Shown: positions 20,575-29,606 of the stretch, in pieces | How positions within the stretch are numbered: the stretch's first letter is position 1 | How the letters are laid out: the number at the start of each line of letters is the position of its first letter | NCBI GenBank assembly: GCA_016223135.1 | Contig: JACRPQ010000007.1 | Coordinates: 1 to 64,000 of the forward strand | Direction: 5' to 3' | Source: Chloroflexota bacterium | Lineage (GTDB): Bacteria > Chloroflexota > Anaerolineae > Anaerolineales > Villigracilaceae | Length of the DNA: 64,000 nucleotides | The notes under the pieces: generated by a model | The model's database searches: none | What the model was told of the DNA's origin: nothing | The model's input: only the letters and a program-made list of their open reading frames with translations | Translations under genes and position numbers: made by a program

Positions 20575-22692
20575 CTATGGCACTCCCAACAATCGTATGG
20601 TTCCGTCAGCCAAAACAACCAACAGCCCCGAACCATCTGGCGCAAATGCTAATGCAACCGGCTTATAGTCAAACTCAAGCGCAAAAATCTCTTTTTGAGC
20701 GCGAAGATCCCACAAGCGGACGTATCCAAAATCATCCCCGGTAGCTAACAGGCTTTCATCCGGAGAGAGCGCAAATCCACTGAATCTGACCCGTAAACTT
20801 GCCCAATCAACCCACGGGGGAGTAATATTTCTTACTTCCTCCAACCGAAAAGCATTCCATACCACAATTCGATTAGAACTGTAAATATCACTAGTTTTTC
20901 TGGTAGAGAAAACATCGTTTCCATTGAGCGCCGCGAAATCTTCGTTGTTCTTAAGAAACAAAGGATATAAATTGAATCCTATCCTTGTTCCTGCTTGTCT
21001 GTTTATTTGAGTCAATTCAGGCTCTAAATTAAGAATAGCCAGTGCTCCCCCCGAAAGCAGCAAATATTTTTCGTCATCAGTGAACACAGCCGATAGAATA
21101 ACTGTCCTATGGGGATGTTTTTGTTGGTATCGGCTAGTCTTTCCTGTTTTCAAATTAACCAAAACCAATGCATATACATGGTTGTCCCAGCCAGCCGCAA
21201 AGGACTGCTTTGGGCTGATAATTACGCCTTCGCAAGATGTTAAGCCTGGCAGGTCAATTACTTTTGTATTATCAGCCTTATCTTTCCAATACAGGGTATG
21301 GTTTTTGCACCAAGCAAGGGATTGGTTCTGGAAATCATAGTAGTAGGGGCGAAGATTTTCTTCAGGTAGATTAAACGGTTGAAGATCAGGTCCCGGGAGC
21401 GTTAGCCAGTGATTCTGCAAAGTAAGCCGAAACGATTGATTATCCAAAAATTGCACTTGGCTGTGCGCCCAACCATCGCCCTCGGCCCATAGAGTCTGAT
21501 AGTGTCCCTTTTCAAGTAATACGCTCTGAAACTTCGTTTCCCTTTCGTTCTGCGGCAGCTCCGTAAGCTTGGTATTTTCTATTCGCTTTCCATCTGGAAT
21601 AGACCATGACTGTTGATACAGATTATCCAGTGAATCACGGCCCATCAAATGGATTTGTTCCCCGTTCGAAGCCAGTTCCATTGATTCTGTGTAGATAACC
21701 GCCAGCCCGGTCTTGATTTTGGCTAATCGTTTTCCCGTCAAAGCATCCCAAATGCCCAAGATTTTGAAGGATTCTTCCTCTTCGATCGTAATGATTTGCG
21801 CCATTTCAGGAGCGAAGTTCAAATCTGGCACGCCAACAAATCGCGCGGGTTCACTAATCGTAATCAGCGTTCCATCCGGAATCATCCAAAAGGTTAGCCG
21901 CGTATAGGTGGTAAAAATTGGCGCCCTGGCTATCGCCAGAGATTTGCCATCCGGCGCATATTTCATCAAGAACGTAAGTGTGTAATCTTCCGGTCCAAGC
22001 GCAAAATATTCGCTGTTGAGGCTGGCATAGGGAGTATCCTGTCCTATTTTCCACAAATCAACTACACCTTCTATATAGCCAATTGCAATTTCGGTGGAAT
22101 CAGGCGCAATTGCCATGCCAGCCACATACTTTTTTTCCAGTTTATGCTTTTCCATACGGTCAAGAATGGCTTGTGGCATAGCTCGTTCGATGCGTTGATA
22201 CAGCGCTTTTGCGCTCAAGTCCCAAATTTCAACTGTGCTATCTTTGCTTACAACTAACCATTTTTCATCGGGAGAAACAACGAAATCATCTACAAGGTCA
22301 ATTTGAACCAGCAACGTAACTGGCTCAACCTGGTAAATATATAATCCTAAAGAGGTCAAAACCAAAGCTTGATTGGCTTTGGTGTAATAGGTTCTCCAGA
22401 CCGAGCCTAACCCCCAGCGAGTGATTTCTTTTATTTGGTTCGCATTATCCAAGCCAAGGGGAGTAGATGCCCAAGGGATTGATGTGGCGGTGACCGTCGG
22501 AACAACGGTTGGCGCAATTGTGGCCGCCTCGGTTGGTATGGATGTAGATGGTGGCAATGTTGGGTTGGGTTCGGTTTTTACAGGCTCAGCAAGTGGAGTG
22601 ATAACAGATGCTTGCGTTTCGGGATTGATTGATGCGCAAGCAGCCATGAAAAGGGCAAGGATGACAATCGAGAAGAGCGCTTTTTTTACCAT
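20575..22692 (-). CDS. Large beta-propeller-like lipoprotein
   Basis: 705 residues. A signal peptide with lipobox MAAC (about residue 19) is followed by a Thr/Pro-rich linker (25-75) and repeated strands that look like WD40-type blades, for example FVVSPDEKWLVVSKDSTVEIWDLS, FALSPDESLLATGDDFGYVRLWDLR and LAFAPDGSGLLVVLADGTIRLLG near the end. It is probably anchored outside the cytoplasmic membrane and used for binding. No catalytic motif or substrate is seen. AGGAG lies seven bases before the ATG. Its base composition is more AT-rich than that of its neighbours, which could mean transfer. Confidence 0.82.
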   Translation of the reverse strand: MVKKALFSIVILALFMAACASINPETQASVITPLAEPVKTEPNPTLPPSTSIPTEAATIAPTVVPTVTATSIPWASTPLGLDNANQIKEITRWGLGSVWRTYYTKANQALVLTSLGLYIYQVEPVTLLVQIDLVDDFVVSPDEKWLVVSKDSTVEIWDLSAKALYQRIERAMPQAILDRMEKHKLEKKYVAGMAIAPDSTEIAIGYIEGVVDLWKIGQDTPYASLNSEYFALGPEDYTLTFLMKYAPDGKSLAIARAPIFTTYTRLTFWMIPDGTLITISEPARFVGVPDLNFAPEMAQIITIEEEESFKILGIWDALTGKRLAKIKTGLAVIYTESMELASNGEQIHLMGRDSLDNLYQQSWSIPDGKRIENTKLTELPQNERETKFQSVLLEKGHYQTLWAEGDGWAHSQVQFLDNQSFRLTLQNHWLTLPGPDLQPFNLPEENLRPYYYDFQNQSLAWCKNHTLYWKDKADNTKVIDLPGLTSCEGVIISPKQSFAAGWDNHVYALVLVNLKTGKTSRYQQKHPHRTVILSAVFTDDEKYLLLSGGALAILNLEPELTQINRQAGTRIGFNLYPLFLKNNEDFAALNGNDVFSTRKTSDIYSSNRIVVWNAFRLEEVRNITPPWVDWASLRVRFSGFALSPDESLLATGDDFGYVRLWDLRAQKEIFALEFDYKPVALAFAPDGSGLLVVLADGTIRLLGVP

Positions 22693-22832
22693 GAGAAGTC
22701 TCCTGAAAACTTGCGGGAGTGTAGCATGACTGCACGATGCTGGAGTTTACAGGTCTGTCAGGAGGCGCACGCGCCAAAAAATAAGACCTTTGGGGTCTTC
22801 CAATAAATGTATGCAGAACGCGCAGGGCGTCT

Positions 22833-22838
22833 TATAAT
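22833..22838 (+). promoter_or_regulatory. -10 hexamer of the amidase gene, leaderless arrangement
   Basis: TATAAT is separated from the ATG at 22846 by exactly seven bases. There is no Shine-Dalgarno. This fixes the start downstream of the first in-frame ATG at 22807. Confidence 0.6.
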
Positions 22839-22845
22839 CGCCCGC

Positions 22846-24228
22846 ATGGATACACAAACGCTGACCATCTCAGACGCCCTCGACGCCCTGGGGCGCGGGA
22901 CGTTCACGCCTCAGGACCTCGCCGAAGCCTGCTTCGCCCAAATCAACCGCCTCAACCCGACGCTGCACGCTTACATCACCGTCATCCCGCCGCAGGAATC
23001 GCTCGAATCTCAACACCCGCCGCTCACCACTGCCCCCCTCTACCGCGCCCTGCGCGGCATTCCCATCGCCGTCAAAGACCTGTTCGATGTGGAAGGAATC
23101 CGCACCACAGCCGGCTCGAAATTCTTTGCCGACCACATCGCCGAACGCGATGCCTTCGTGGTGGAAAAATTGCGTCAATCTGGCGCGCTCATCAACGGCA
23201 AGACGAACCTGCACGAAATCGCCCTGGGCATCACGGGGAACAATCCGCATTACGGCACGGCGCGCAACCCGTGGAACACAGAGCGCATCCCCGGCGGATC
23301 GTCGAGCGGCTCGGCAATCGCGGTGGCAAGTGGAATGGCGCTGGGCGCGCTCGGCACCGACACCGGCGGCTCGATCCGCATACCCGCCTCCTTGTGCGGC
23401 ATCGTCGGCTTCAAACCCACTCGCGGACGCGTCAGCTTGCGCGGCGTCTTCCCCCTCTCCTGGAATCTCGACCACGTCGGACCGATGACAAAATGCGTGC
23501 GCGATGCGGCGGTCATTCTACAAGTCATCTCCGCCTACGACCCAATTGACCCCGCTTCGATCAAGATGCTGGCGGGCGATTACCTCAGTCACCTGATAGA
23601 CGACATGGAAGGACGGCGCATCGCGCTGGGCGCCGGCGACTTTATCGAAACCTCCGACCCCCAAGTGCTGGAAGCCGTCCGCGAAGCCGCCAAAGTGTTC
23701 GAGAAGCTGGGCTGTAAGGTGGAAAAGGTCAACGTGGACTGGATGCGCGACGCCGCATTTGCCAACAAGATCATGGTCCAGGCAGACGGCGCGGCAGTCC
23801 ACCGCGACCGATTGAAGGAACATCCCGAATGGTTCGGCGAAGATGTCCGCCGCAGGCTGGAGGAGGGGGCGAAAACCTCTTCGACAGAGTACGCTTTGGC
23901 GAGGCGCACCCAGGCAGAGGTCCAGAAAAGATGCGAGTTGTTCTTCGAGTCCTACGACTTTTTGCTCGTCCCCACCACCCCCATCGCCGCGCCGACCATC
24001 GAGGGGCATGACGCTGTCGAGCAGGCAGGGCGGCTGACGCGTTTCACCGCGCCGTTCAATCTGACCGGTCTGCCGGCGTTATCACTGCCGTGCGGTTTTA
24101 CCAGCGAAGGTTTGCCGATTGGCTTGCAAATTGTGGCGCGCGCCTGGGGCGACGCCAAAGCGTTGAACGCCGGCTATGCCTACGAGCGGGCGACAGAATG
24201 GCATAAGCACTTGCCGCCGCTGAATTAG
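22846..24228 (+). CDS. Amidase signature family protein, GatA-like
   Basis: 460 residues. The Ser-cisSer-Lys triad is visible: Lys77 in AVKDLFDVEG, Ser152 in PGGSSSGSA and Ser176 in TDTGGSIRIP, with the spacing 75 and 24 typical of the family. The C-terminal LPCGFTSEGLPIGLQIVA is also standard. It could be the A subunit of the Glu-tRNA(Gln)/Asp-tRNA(Asn) amidotransferase, but gatB and gatC are not nearby and GatA is usually slightly longer, so a stand-alone amidase is equally likely. It is divergent from the propeller lipoprotein. Confidence 0.88.
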   Translation: MDTQTLTISDALDALGRGTFTPQDLAEACFAQINRLNPTLHAYITVIPPQESLESQHPPLTTAPLYRALRGIPIAVKDLFDVEGIRTTAGSKFFADHIAERDAFVVEKLRQSGALINGKTNLHEIALGITGNNPHYGTARNPWNTERIPGGSSSGSAIAVASGMALGALGTDTGGSIRIPASLCGIVGFKPTRGRVSLRGVFPLSWNLDHVGPMTKCVRDAAVILQVISAYDPIDPASIKMLAGDYLSHLIDDMEGRRIALGAGDFIETSDPQVLEAVREAAKVFEKLGCKVEKVNVDWMRDAAFANKIMVQADGAAVHRDRLKEHPEWFGEDVRRRLEEGAKTSSTEYALARRTQAEVQKRCELFFESYDFLLVPTTPIAAPTIEGHDAVEQAGRLTRFTAPFNLTGLPALSLPCGFTSEGLPIGLQIVARAWGDAKALNAGYAYERATEWHKHLPPLN

Positions 24229-24236
24229 CAAGGGTA

Positions 24237-24260
24237 AGCGGACGTTAGAGAACGTCCGCT
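24237..24260. repeat. Hairpin repeat with AGAG loop after the amidase gene
   Basis: AGCGGACGTT, loop AGAG, AACGTCCGCT: a perfect 10-base stem eight bases after the amidase stop. The core CGTTAGAGAACG recurs at 26504-26515 and near 58888. It may act as a terminator, though no T run follows directly. Confidence 0.7.
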
Positions 24261-24362
24261 ACACCAAAGCGTAAGAGATGTTCTTTAACGTGGGATTTTC
24301 CACTGTAATACTAATCCAACGTTCATTGCTCTGTTGCAAACATGAGATAGGCATGGTAAATC

Positions 24363-24466
24363 GCTCTGTTGCAAGGATTTTTCCGAGCGTACTCGGCGGT
24401 CTCTACCGCCGGGTTTGCGCAAGAGAGCGCAAACTACGCAGATTTTTTTGATGATTGCAACAGAGC
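24363..24466. repeat. Inverted-repeat element, TIR GCTCTGTTGCAA (copy 1)
   Basis: 104 bases bounded by GCTCTGTTGCAA (24363-24374) and its exact complement (24455-24466). An extra direct copy lies at 24328-24339. Inside are two hairpins, GGCGGT-CTCT-ACCGCC (24395-24410) and GTTTGCGC-AAGAGA-GCGCAAAC. No ORF is inside. This looks like a miniature non-autonomous mobile element. A second copy is at 50573-50713. Confidence 0.75.
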
Positions 24467-24488
24467 TCAAACCCCGACTGCGTTTCGC

Positions 24489-26444
24489 CTAACGTAATTG
24501 TTCGGCGATTTTCTCGTAAAAATCCAGCGCGGCGGGGTTGATGAGCGCATCGCGGTTGGTGACTGCCCGTCCGTTGAGGATGTTGGTCACTGCGCTTTCC
24601 ACTTTTTTCATGTTTAGGGTGTAAGGAATCTCGGGAGCTTCGAGAATCACAGCGGGGACGTGACGCGGCGAGGCGTTTTCGTGCAGCGTGCGGCGGATTT
24701 TTTCTTTCAACTCATCGGTAAGCGAAAAGCCCGGCGCAAGTTTGACGAACAGAATGATGCGCTGGTCGTCCTGGTAGTTCTGCCCGATGGCGAGGCTGTC
24801 GGCGATTTCGGGCAGTTTTTCCATTTGGGCGTAAATCTCGGCTGTGCCGATGCGCACGCCGGAGGGTTTCAGCACGGCGTCCGAGCGCCCGTAGAAGGTC
24901 ACGCCGCCGGTGTCGGAGTGGATGAGGATGTAATCGCCGTGCCGCCAGACGCCGGGATAGACATCGAAATACGCCTTGTGATATTTCGAGCCGTCGGGGT
25001 CGTTCCAAAAGTAGAGCGGCATCGAGGGCGAGGGCGCTTCGCAGACCAACTCGCCCTGCTCATCATAGACAGGCTTGCCCTTCTCATCGTATGCCTTGAT
25101 TTTCATCCCCAGCGCGGGGCTTTGCAGCTCGCCCGCATAGACCGGCAGGATGGGACTGCCCGCCGCAAAACAACCGTTGATGTCGGTGCCGCCGGAGATG
25201 GAGTTGAAATGCAGGTCGGGTTTGATGTGGCTGTACACATACTCGAACCCTTCGGCGGAGAGCGCCGAACCGGTCTGTGAGATTTCGCGCAGGGAGGAGA
25301 GGTCATAGTCTCTGCCCGGCGAGACGCCCTCTTTCTTCAGAAAGTGCAGGTAACTGGCGCTGCACCCGAAGATGGTGATCTGCTCATCCTGAATCAACTT
25401 CCACATTGCGCCGGGGTCGGGGTAATTGGGGTTGCCGTCGTACAGCACGATTGTCGCGCCGACCGCCAGCGAGCTGATGAGCCAGTTCCACATCATCCAA
25501 CTGCAGGAGGTGATGTAGAAAATGCGGTCGCTGCGTTTGAGGTCGGTGTGCAGGACGAGTTCCTTGAGGTGATTGATCAGCACGCCGCCCGCGCCCTGCA
25601 CCAGACACTTCGGTTTGCCGGTCGTCCCCGATGAAAACATGATGTACTGCGGATGGTCGAAAGGCAGCTGTTCGAAGGCAATGGTGAGGTTGTTTTCCTT
25701 TGCCAGAAAATCCTCGTAATGCGCCGCATTCGGGATTTGTGAAATGTCGGGGCGCTCGCGTGTGTAGGAAACGACAATCACCTTTTGCAGCGACGGGATT
25801 CCGCGCGCCACTTCGGCGGCGTGCTCCAGCGTATCGAAGACCTTCCCCTTGTAAAAATAGCCATCCGCCGTAATCATGACTTTCGGCTCCACCTGTCCCA
25901 ACCGTTCGATGGCGGCGGCGGGACCGATGTCGGTGGCGCAGGAGGACCAGGTCGCGCCGATGGACGCCGCCGCCAACATGCACACCACCGTCTCAATCAT
26001 ATTGGGCATGTAGCCGACCACACGGTCGCCCACCCCAACGCCGGCTTCCCTCAACGAACGCGCCAGCCGCGCCACCGTGTCATATAACTCGGCATATGTC
26101 ATGCGCTTCGTCGTCTGGGTCTCTCCTTTGAAGATAAAGGCAAGTTGTTCATCGCGGTAGCGCAGGAGGTTTTCGGCAAAGTTCAAGCGCGCGCCAGGGA
26201 ACCACCTCGCGCCGGGGAAGACGGAGAGGTCTTCCACAACGGTTTCGTAGGGCTGCGAGGCTTGGATGTCCACAAAGTCCCACACTTCCGCCCAGAAGTC
26301 GGGGATGCGGTTCACCGACCAGTCATACAGGTCCGCATAAGAAGCGAGGTTCAATTTCCGCCGCGCGTTGACCTGTTCCATAAAGCGCGTGATGTTGGCG
26401 TTGCGTCTTCGTTCGTCTGAAGGCGTCCATAATGGTTTTCGCAT
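24489..26444 (-). CDS. Acetoacetate-CoA ligase
   Basis: ANL-superfamily enzyme that activates acetoacetate (or a similar short 3-keto acid) with ATP and CoA. 651 residues from the ATG at 26442-26444, with GAGGAG about nine bases upstream. Motifs include the P-loop MFSSGTTGKPKCLVQG (about 275), SISGGTDINGCF (about 418), GDYILIHSD with the adenylate-binding Asp, and PRHVPAVILEAPEIPYTLNMKK with the C-terminal catalytic Lys. The N-terminal PLWTPSDERRRNANITRF is specific to acetoacetyl-CoA synthetases rather than acetyl-CoA synthetases. It could feed ketone bodies into acetyl-CoA metabolism. Confidence 0.9.
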   Translation of the reverse strand: MRKPLWTPSDERRRNANITRFMEQVNARRKLNLASYADLYDWSVNRIPDFWAEVWDFVDIQASQPYETVVEDLSVFPGARWFPGARLNFAENLLRYRDEQLAFIFKGETQTTKRMTYAELYDTVARLARSLREAGVGVGDRVVGYMPNMIETVVCMLAAASIGATWSSCATDIGPAAAIERLGQVEPKVMITADGYFYKGKVFDTLEHAAEVARGIPSLQKVIVVSYTRERPDISQIPNAAHYEDFLAKENNLTIAFEQLPFDHPQYIMFSSGTTGKPKCLVQGAGGVLINHLKELVLHTDLKRSDRIFYITSCSWMMWNWLISSLAVGATIVLYDGNPNYPDPGAMWKLIQDEQITIFGCSASYLHFLKKEGVSPGRDYDLSSLREISQTGSALSAEGFEYVYSHIKPDLHFNSISGGTDINGCFAAGSPILPVYAGELQSPALGMKIKAYDEKGKPVYDEQGELVCEAPSPSMPLYFWNDPDGSKYHKAYFDVYPGVWRHGDYILIHSDTGGVTFYGRSDAVLKPSGVRIGTAEIYAQMEKLPEIADSLAIGQNYQDDQRIILFVKLAPGFSLTDELKEKIRRTLHENASPRHVPAVILEAPEIPYTLNMKKVESAVTNILNGRAVTNRDALINPAALDFYEKIAEQLR

Positions 26445-26486
26445 GGTGACCGGCTCCTCCTCTACAGGACGTGATTTCAATATCCA

Positions 26487-26544
26487 AGACTTACGCGCCT
26501 GCGCGTTAGAGAACGCGCTCTACGCAACGTTTTGCGGAAGTCCT
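26487..26544. repeat. Short degenerate element with GACTTACGC ends
   Basis: AAGACTTACGC on the left and GCGGAAGTCCT on the right are imperfect inverted ends of the 29482-29598 family. Between them lies GCGCGTT-AGAG-AACGCGC (26501-26518), a hairpin of the same AGAG-loop type as 24237-24260. Confidence 0.5.
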
Positions 26545-26583
26545 GTATCGCTATTATACAATCCGCTGGTATCATTCGCCGCT

Positions 26584-27810
26584 ATGAACATTTGGATCAC
26601 CCTTGCCATTATCCTTGTCACGTATGTGGGCATTGCGCTCGGCGAATTTCCGCGCCTGCGCGTCAACCGCACCACCATCACCCTCCTGGGAGTGGGGGCG
26701 CTTCTGGTCACAGGGCAGATTGCCTACGAACACATGGGGGATTTTCTCGACCTGAACACGCTCATCCTCCTGTTCGGCATGATGATTTTGAACGCCAACC
26801 TGCAGTTGGCTGGTTTCTTCCGCCTCGCCGGGCGGACCATTTTGCGCTTCACCCACACGCCGCGCGGACTACTCGCCCTGCTGATTCTGGTCAGCGGCGC
26901 GCTGAGTGCGCTCTTCCTGAACGACACCATCTGCCTGATGCTCACCCCGCTCGTGCTGGACCTGACGCTGAGCGCCAAGCGCAACCCTCTCCCCTACCTG
27001 ATTGCGCTCGCCACCGCCGCCAACATCGGCTCCGTCGCAACGCTGACCGGCAACCCGCAAAACATGATCATCGGCATCGCTTCGGGCATCTCCTACGTGG
27101 ATTTCGCCTTCGCCCTCACGCCGGTCGCTCTGCTGGGGATGGGCGGCATCTGGCTGGTCATCGTCTGGTTCTATCCGCAGGAGTTTCGCGCGGAACGTTT
27201 TGAACTGCCCAATCTGCCCCCGCCGTTCGTGTACCGCCCGCTGCTCAACAAAAGCATGTTCGTGACCGGGGCACTGTTGATCGCGTTCATTCTCGGCGTC
27301 CCCATCGCAGAAGCCGCCTTCATCGCAGCGTGCGTACTGCTCCTCACCCGCCGCATCCGCCCGGAAAAAGTGATGAACGAAATTGACTGGAATCTGCTGG
27401 TCTTCTTCGCCGCGCTGTTCATCGTCAGCGGCGCAATGGAAACCAGCGGCATCACCGCATCGCTGTTCAACTCCGTTTCGCAATCATTGGACGGAAGCCC
27501 GGTCACTCTCTCGCTCATTACGGTCATTCTGAGCAACCTCGTCTCCAACGTCCCCGCCGTACTGCTGCTCAAGCCGCTCATCCCGGCGCTTGCCAACCCT
27601 CACGCCGGCTGGCTCACCCTCGCAGCGACCTCCACACTGGCGGGCAATCTCACCCTGCTCGGCTCGGTGGCGAATCTCATCGTGGCGGAGGTCGCTTCGC
27701 GGCGCGGCGTGAAATTGACTTTTTGGGAATATACCAAGCCCGCCTTCGTTATCACGGTCATCTCCCTCGTGCTGGGCGTGGCGTGGATTCAAATTTTCAT
27801 CTGGAGGTAG
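26584..27810 (+). CDS. SLC13/ArsB/NhaD-type ion transporter (YbiR-like)
   Basis: 408 residues with about 11-12 hydrophobic segments starting MNIWITLAIILVTYVGIALG. ANIGSVATLTGNPQNMIIG near residue 150 and the second half AATSTLAGNLTLLGSVANLIV are the paired re-entrant Ser/Thr-Gly-Asn motifs of the ion transporter superfamily that includes ArsB, NhaD and citrate carriers. It resembles the YbiR branch and the substrate is unknown. The ATG at 26584 is preceded eight bases upstream by TATCAT and has no Shine-Dalgarno. It is convergent with the small lipoprotein gene with only five bases between the stops. Confidence 0.83.
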   Translation: MNIWITLAIILVTYVGIALGEFPRLRVNRTTITLLGVGALLVTGQIAYEHMGDFLDLNTLILLFGMMILNANLQLAGFFRLAGRTILRFTHTPRGLLALLILVSGALSALFLNDTICLMLTPLVLDLTLSAKRNPLPYLIALATAANIGSVATLTGNPQNMIIGIASGISYVDFAFALTPVALLGMGGIWLVIVWFYPQEFRAERFELPNLPPPFVYRPLLNKSMFVTGALLIAFILGVPIAEAAFIAACVLLLTRRIRPEKVMNEIDWNLLVFFAALFIVSGAMETSGITASLFNSVSQSLDGSPVTLSLITVILSNLVSNVPAVLLLKPLIPALANPHAGWLTLAATSTLAGNLTLLGSVANLIVAEVASRRGVKLTFWEYTKPAFVITVISLVLGVAWIQIFIWR

Positions 27811-27815
27811 AGCGA

Positions 27816-28448
27816 CTATTGTTGCAGGCAGTCAATCAATTGAGCGACCGCCCCCTGCGGCTCGCTCGGCGCGATTGCCAGCACGGGAACTTTCCCCACA
27901 GAATACACCTCCCGCAAGGACGCTGTCATCCAACTGCGCGGCAGGATGCCGACCGACCCCGGCGTGACCGCCAGCGCATCGGACATCTGCTCCGCGTCAA
28001 CCGCCACCTTCGCCGAAGGGGAGACGCTTCTTCCCTGCATCACGAACTGATCAAACACCCCGAACACATCCTCGTCTGACGCATATACCCACACCTGCAC
28101 GGCGGGGTCGCCAAACCCGGCAAAGAGATTTTGCGCTTCTTCGAGAGTCAGGTTTTGAATGGGGCTTTGAGGATGAGTTGCAATCACGATTTCCTCCTCG
28201 CCAATTTGGTAAAGGAAGGAGGCGGGAAACTGCGGCTCGCCGAGGCGCAGGAGCAAGTCGGCGGAGGCGGGGTCGGCGGCGCGGGAGATGACGATGGAGG
28301 TTCCGGCGCAGGCGTAGAGCGAATCCAGCCAGGGGGCGGCGGCAAAGGTCGAATGGGCGGAAACAACTTCCGGCGGAGTCGGAGGCGTTGCCGTCGCGCA
28401 GGAGGCGAGCAAGAGCAGAATCAATCCAAAGGGGATGAATTTCTTCAT
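27816..28448 (-). CDS. Small substrate-binding-protein-like lipoprotein
   Basis: 210 residues. The signal peptide has lipobox LASC near residue 17. The mature part has features of a type II periplasmic binding fold: IVIATHPQSPIQNLTLEEAQNLFAG and VGILPRSW resemble phosphate-binding PstS-like domains, but it is shorter than usual and lacks a companion transporter. It may sense or buffer an anion rather than transport it. A weak AAGG precedes the ATG. The 28461-28517 repeat lies directly upstream. Confidence 0.7.
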   Translation of the reverse strand: MKKFIPFGLILLLLASCATATPPTPPEVVSAHSTFAAAPWLDSLYACAGTSIVISRAADPASADLLLRLGEPQFPASFLYQIGEEEIVIATHPQSPIQNLTLEEAQNLFAGFGDPAVQVWVYASDEDVFGVFDQFVMQGRSVSPSAKVAVDAEQMSDALAVTPGSVGILPRSWMTASLREVYSVGKVPVLAIAPSEPQGAVAQLIDCLQQ

Positions 28449-28460
28449 TAGACCTTCAAA

Positions 28461-28517
28461 ACGTCCCGAAGGTTGTCAGAATGCAGCCAAAGATTGCCTA
28501 TAAAACCTTCGGGACGT
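28461..28517. repeat. Inverted-repeat element, TIR ACGTCCCGAAGGTT (copy 1)
   Basis: 57 bases with exact 14-base ends: ACGTCCCGAAGGTT at 28461-28474 and its complement at 28504-28517. A second copy is at 42773-42826 and a single arm lies at 13618-13630. Confidence 0.75.
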
Positions 28518-28533
28518 TATAGTGAATGTCGCG

Positions 28534-29343
28534 CTATCGCCAGGCAAGGTGCAGGAGGAGGGTCACGATGGCAAGCGCGGCGCAGTAGGCGGCAAAGACA
28601 TAGAGCGAGCGGCGGCTCAGATAGGCGATGAGCCATTTGATGGCAAACCAACCCGCAACCGCGGCAGTGACAAAGCCCACCGCGAGCAGAGGCAGGAAGC
28701 TGCTCAGGTTCGGCATGACAAGCACATCGAGCATCTCGTAGCCGCCTGCCGCCAGCATGACCGGCGCCGACATGAGAAACGCAAACCGCGCCGCGCTGGG
28801 ACGGTCGAAGCCGCGAAACATGCCGCCGCTGATGGTGGTGCCGCTGCGCGAGGCGCCGGGGAAAACGGCAAGGATTTGCATCACGCCGATGAAGAGCGCG
28901 TCCAGCCAGGTCATCGAGGCGAGCGTGCGGTTCTTTTTCGTCAGCCATTCCGCGAGGGCAAGCAAAACCGCCGCTGTGAACAGGCGGATGGATGCCTCGA
29001 GCATGGGCTGTTTGAAGAGGGCTTCCACCGCGTCTTTGAGCAGGTAGCCAGCCAGGAGGGCGGGGACGGTGGCAATCATTATGTAAAAACCCAGGTTACG
29101 CTCAGGGGTCGAATGTCGAAAGTCGAGCGTCGCTTTGGCAATGGCGAGCAAATCCTTCCAATAAAAGGCAAAGAGCGAAACGAGCGTGCCGAGTTGGACG
29201 ATGACGAGGAAGGAGAACATGGCGTCATCGGCGGGCAAGCCCAACAGCCTCTGCCCGATGAGCAGGTGAGCGGTGGAGGAGACAGGGATGAATTCGGTCA
29301 ATCCTTGAAGGATGCCAAGCAGAAAGGCTTGAAGGAGGGTCAT
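28534..29343 (-). CDS. uppP: Undecaprenyl-diphosphatase
   Basis: Membrane phosphatase that recycles undecaprenyl pyrophosphate for cell-wall and polysaccharide synthesis. 269 residues with about eight helices. The two signature loops are present: GLTEFIPVSSTAHL (about residue 14) with the catalytic Glu region, and FPGASRSGTTISGGM (about 160). The length is normal. Presence of uppP with LCP, VanW and M23 genes in the same window suggests an undecaprenyl-linked envelope polymer. No clear Shine-Dalgarno. Confidence 0.94.
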   Translation of the reverse strand: MTLLQAFLLGILQGLTEFIPVSSTAHLLIGQRLLGLPADDAMFSFLVIVQLGTLVSLFAFYWKDLLAIAKATLDFRHSTPERNLGFYIMIATVPALLAGYLLKDAVEALFKQPMLEASIRLFTAAVLLALAEWLTKKNRTLASMTWLDALFIGVMQILAVFPGASRSGTTISGGMFRGFDRPSAARFAFLMSAPVMLAAGGYEMLDVLVMPNLSSFLPLLAVGFVTAAVAGWFAIKWLIAYLSRRSLYVFAAYCAALAIVTLLLHLAWR

Positions 29344-29481
29344 GGCAACTCGCTGAAAGATGATATGGTGTATTCTGTTTTGAACCGCCGAGCCGCAGAG
29401 GGCGCAGAGAGTTTACGATGATTTCTCCGCCATCTTTGCGCCTTCGCGGTAAACAATCCTGCTGGTCGCAACATAGTGACT

Positions 29482-29598
29482 GGACTTACGCAAAATTGCT
29501 TCCTTGTCCGCTAATCTGCGCCAACCTTCGCGAATTTTGAACGAATTAGCGCAGATTAGCGAAGACTGGTGGATTAAACTTAGGTTTTGCGTAAGTCC
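29482..29598. repeat. Inverted-repeat element, TIR GGACTTACGCAAAA
   Basis: 117 bases with exact 14-base ends (29482-29495 and 29585-29598). A second nested perfect inverted pair, CGCTAATCTGCGC, lies inside (29509-29521 and 29549-29561). It has no ORF and no obvious target duplication. It lies between uppP and the phosphatase gene. Confidence 0.75.
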
Positions 29599-29606
29599 TG
29601 AGTGAT

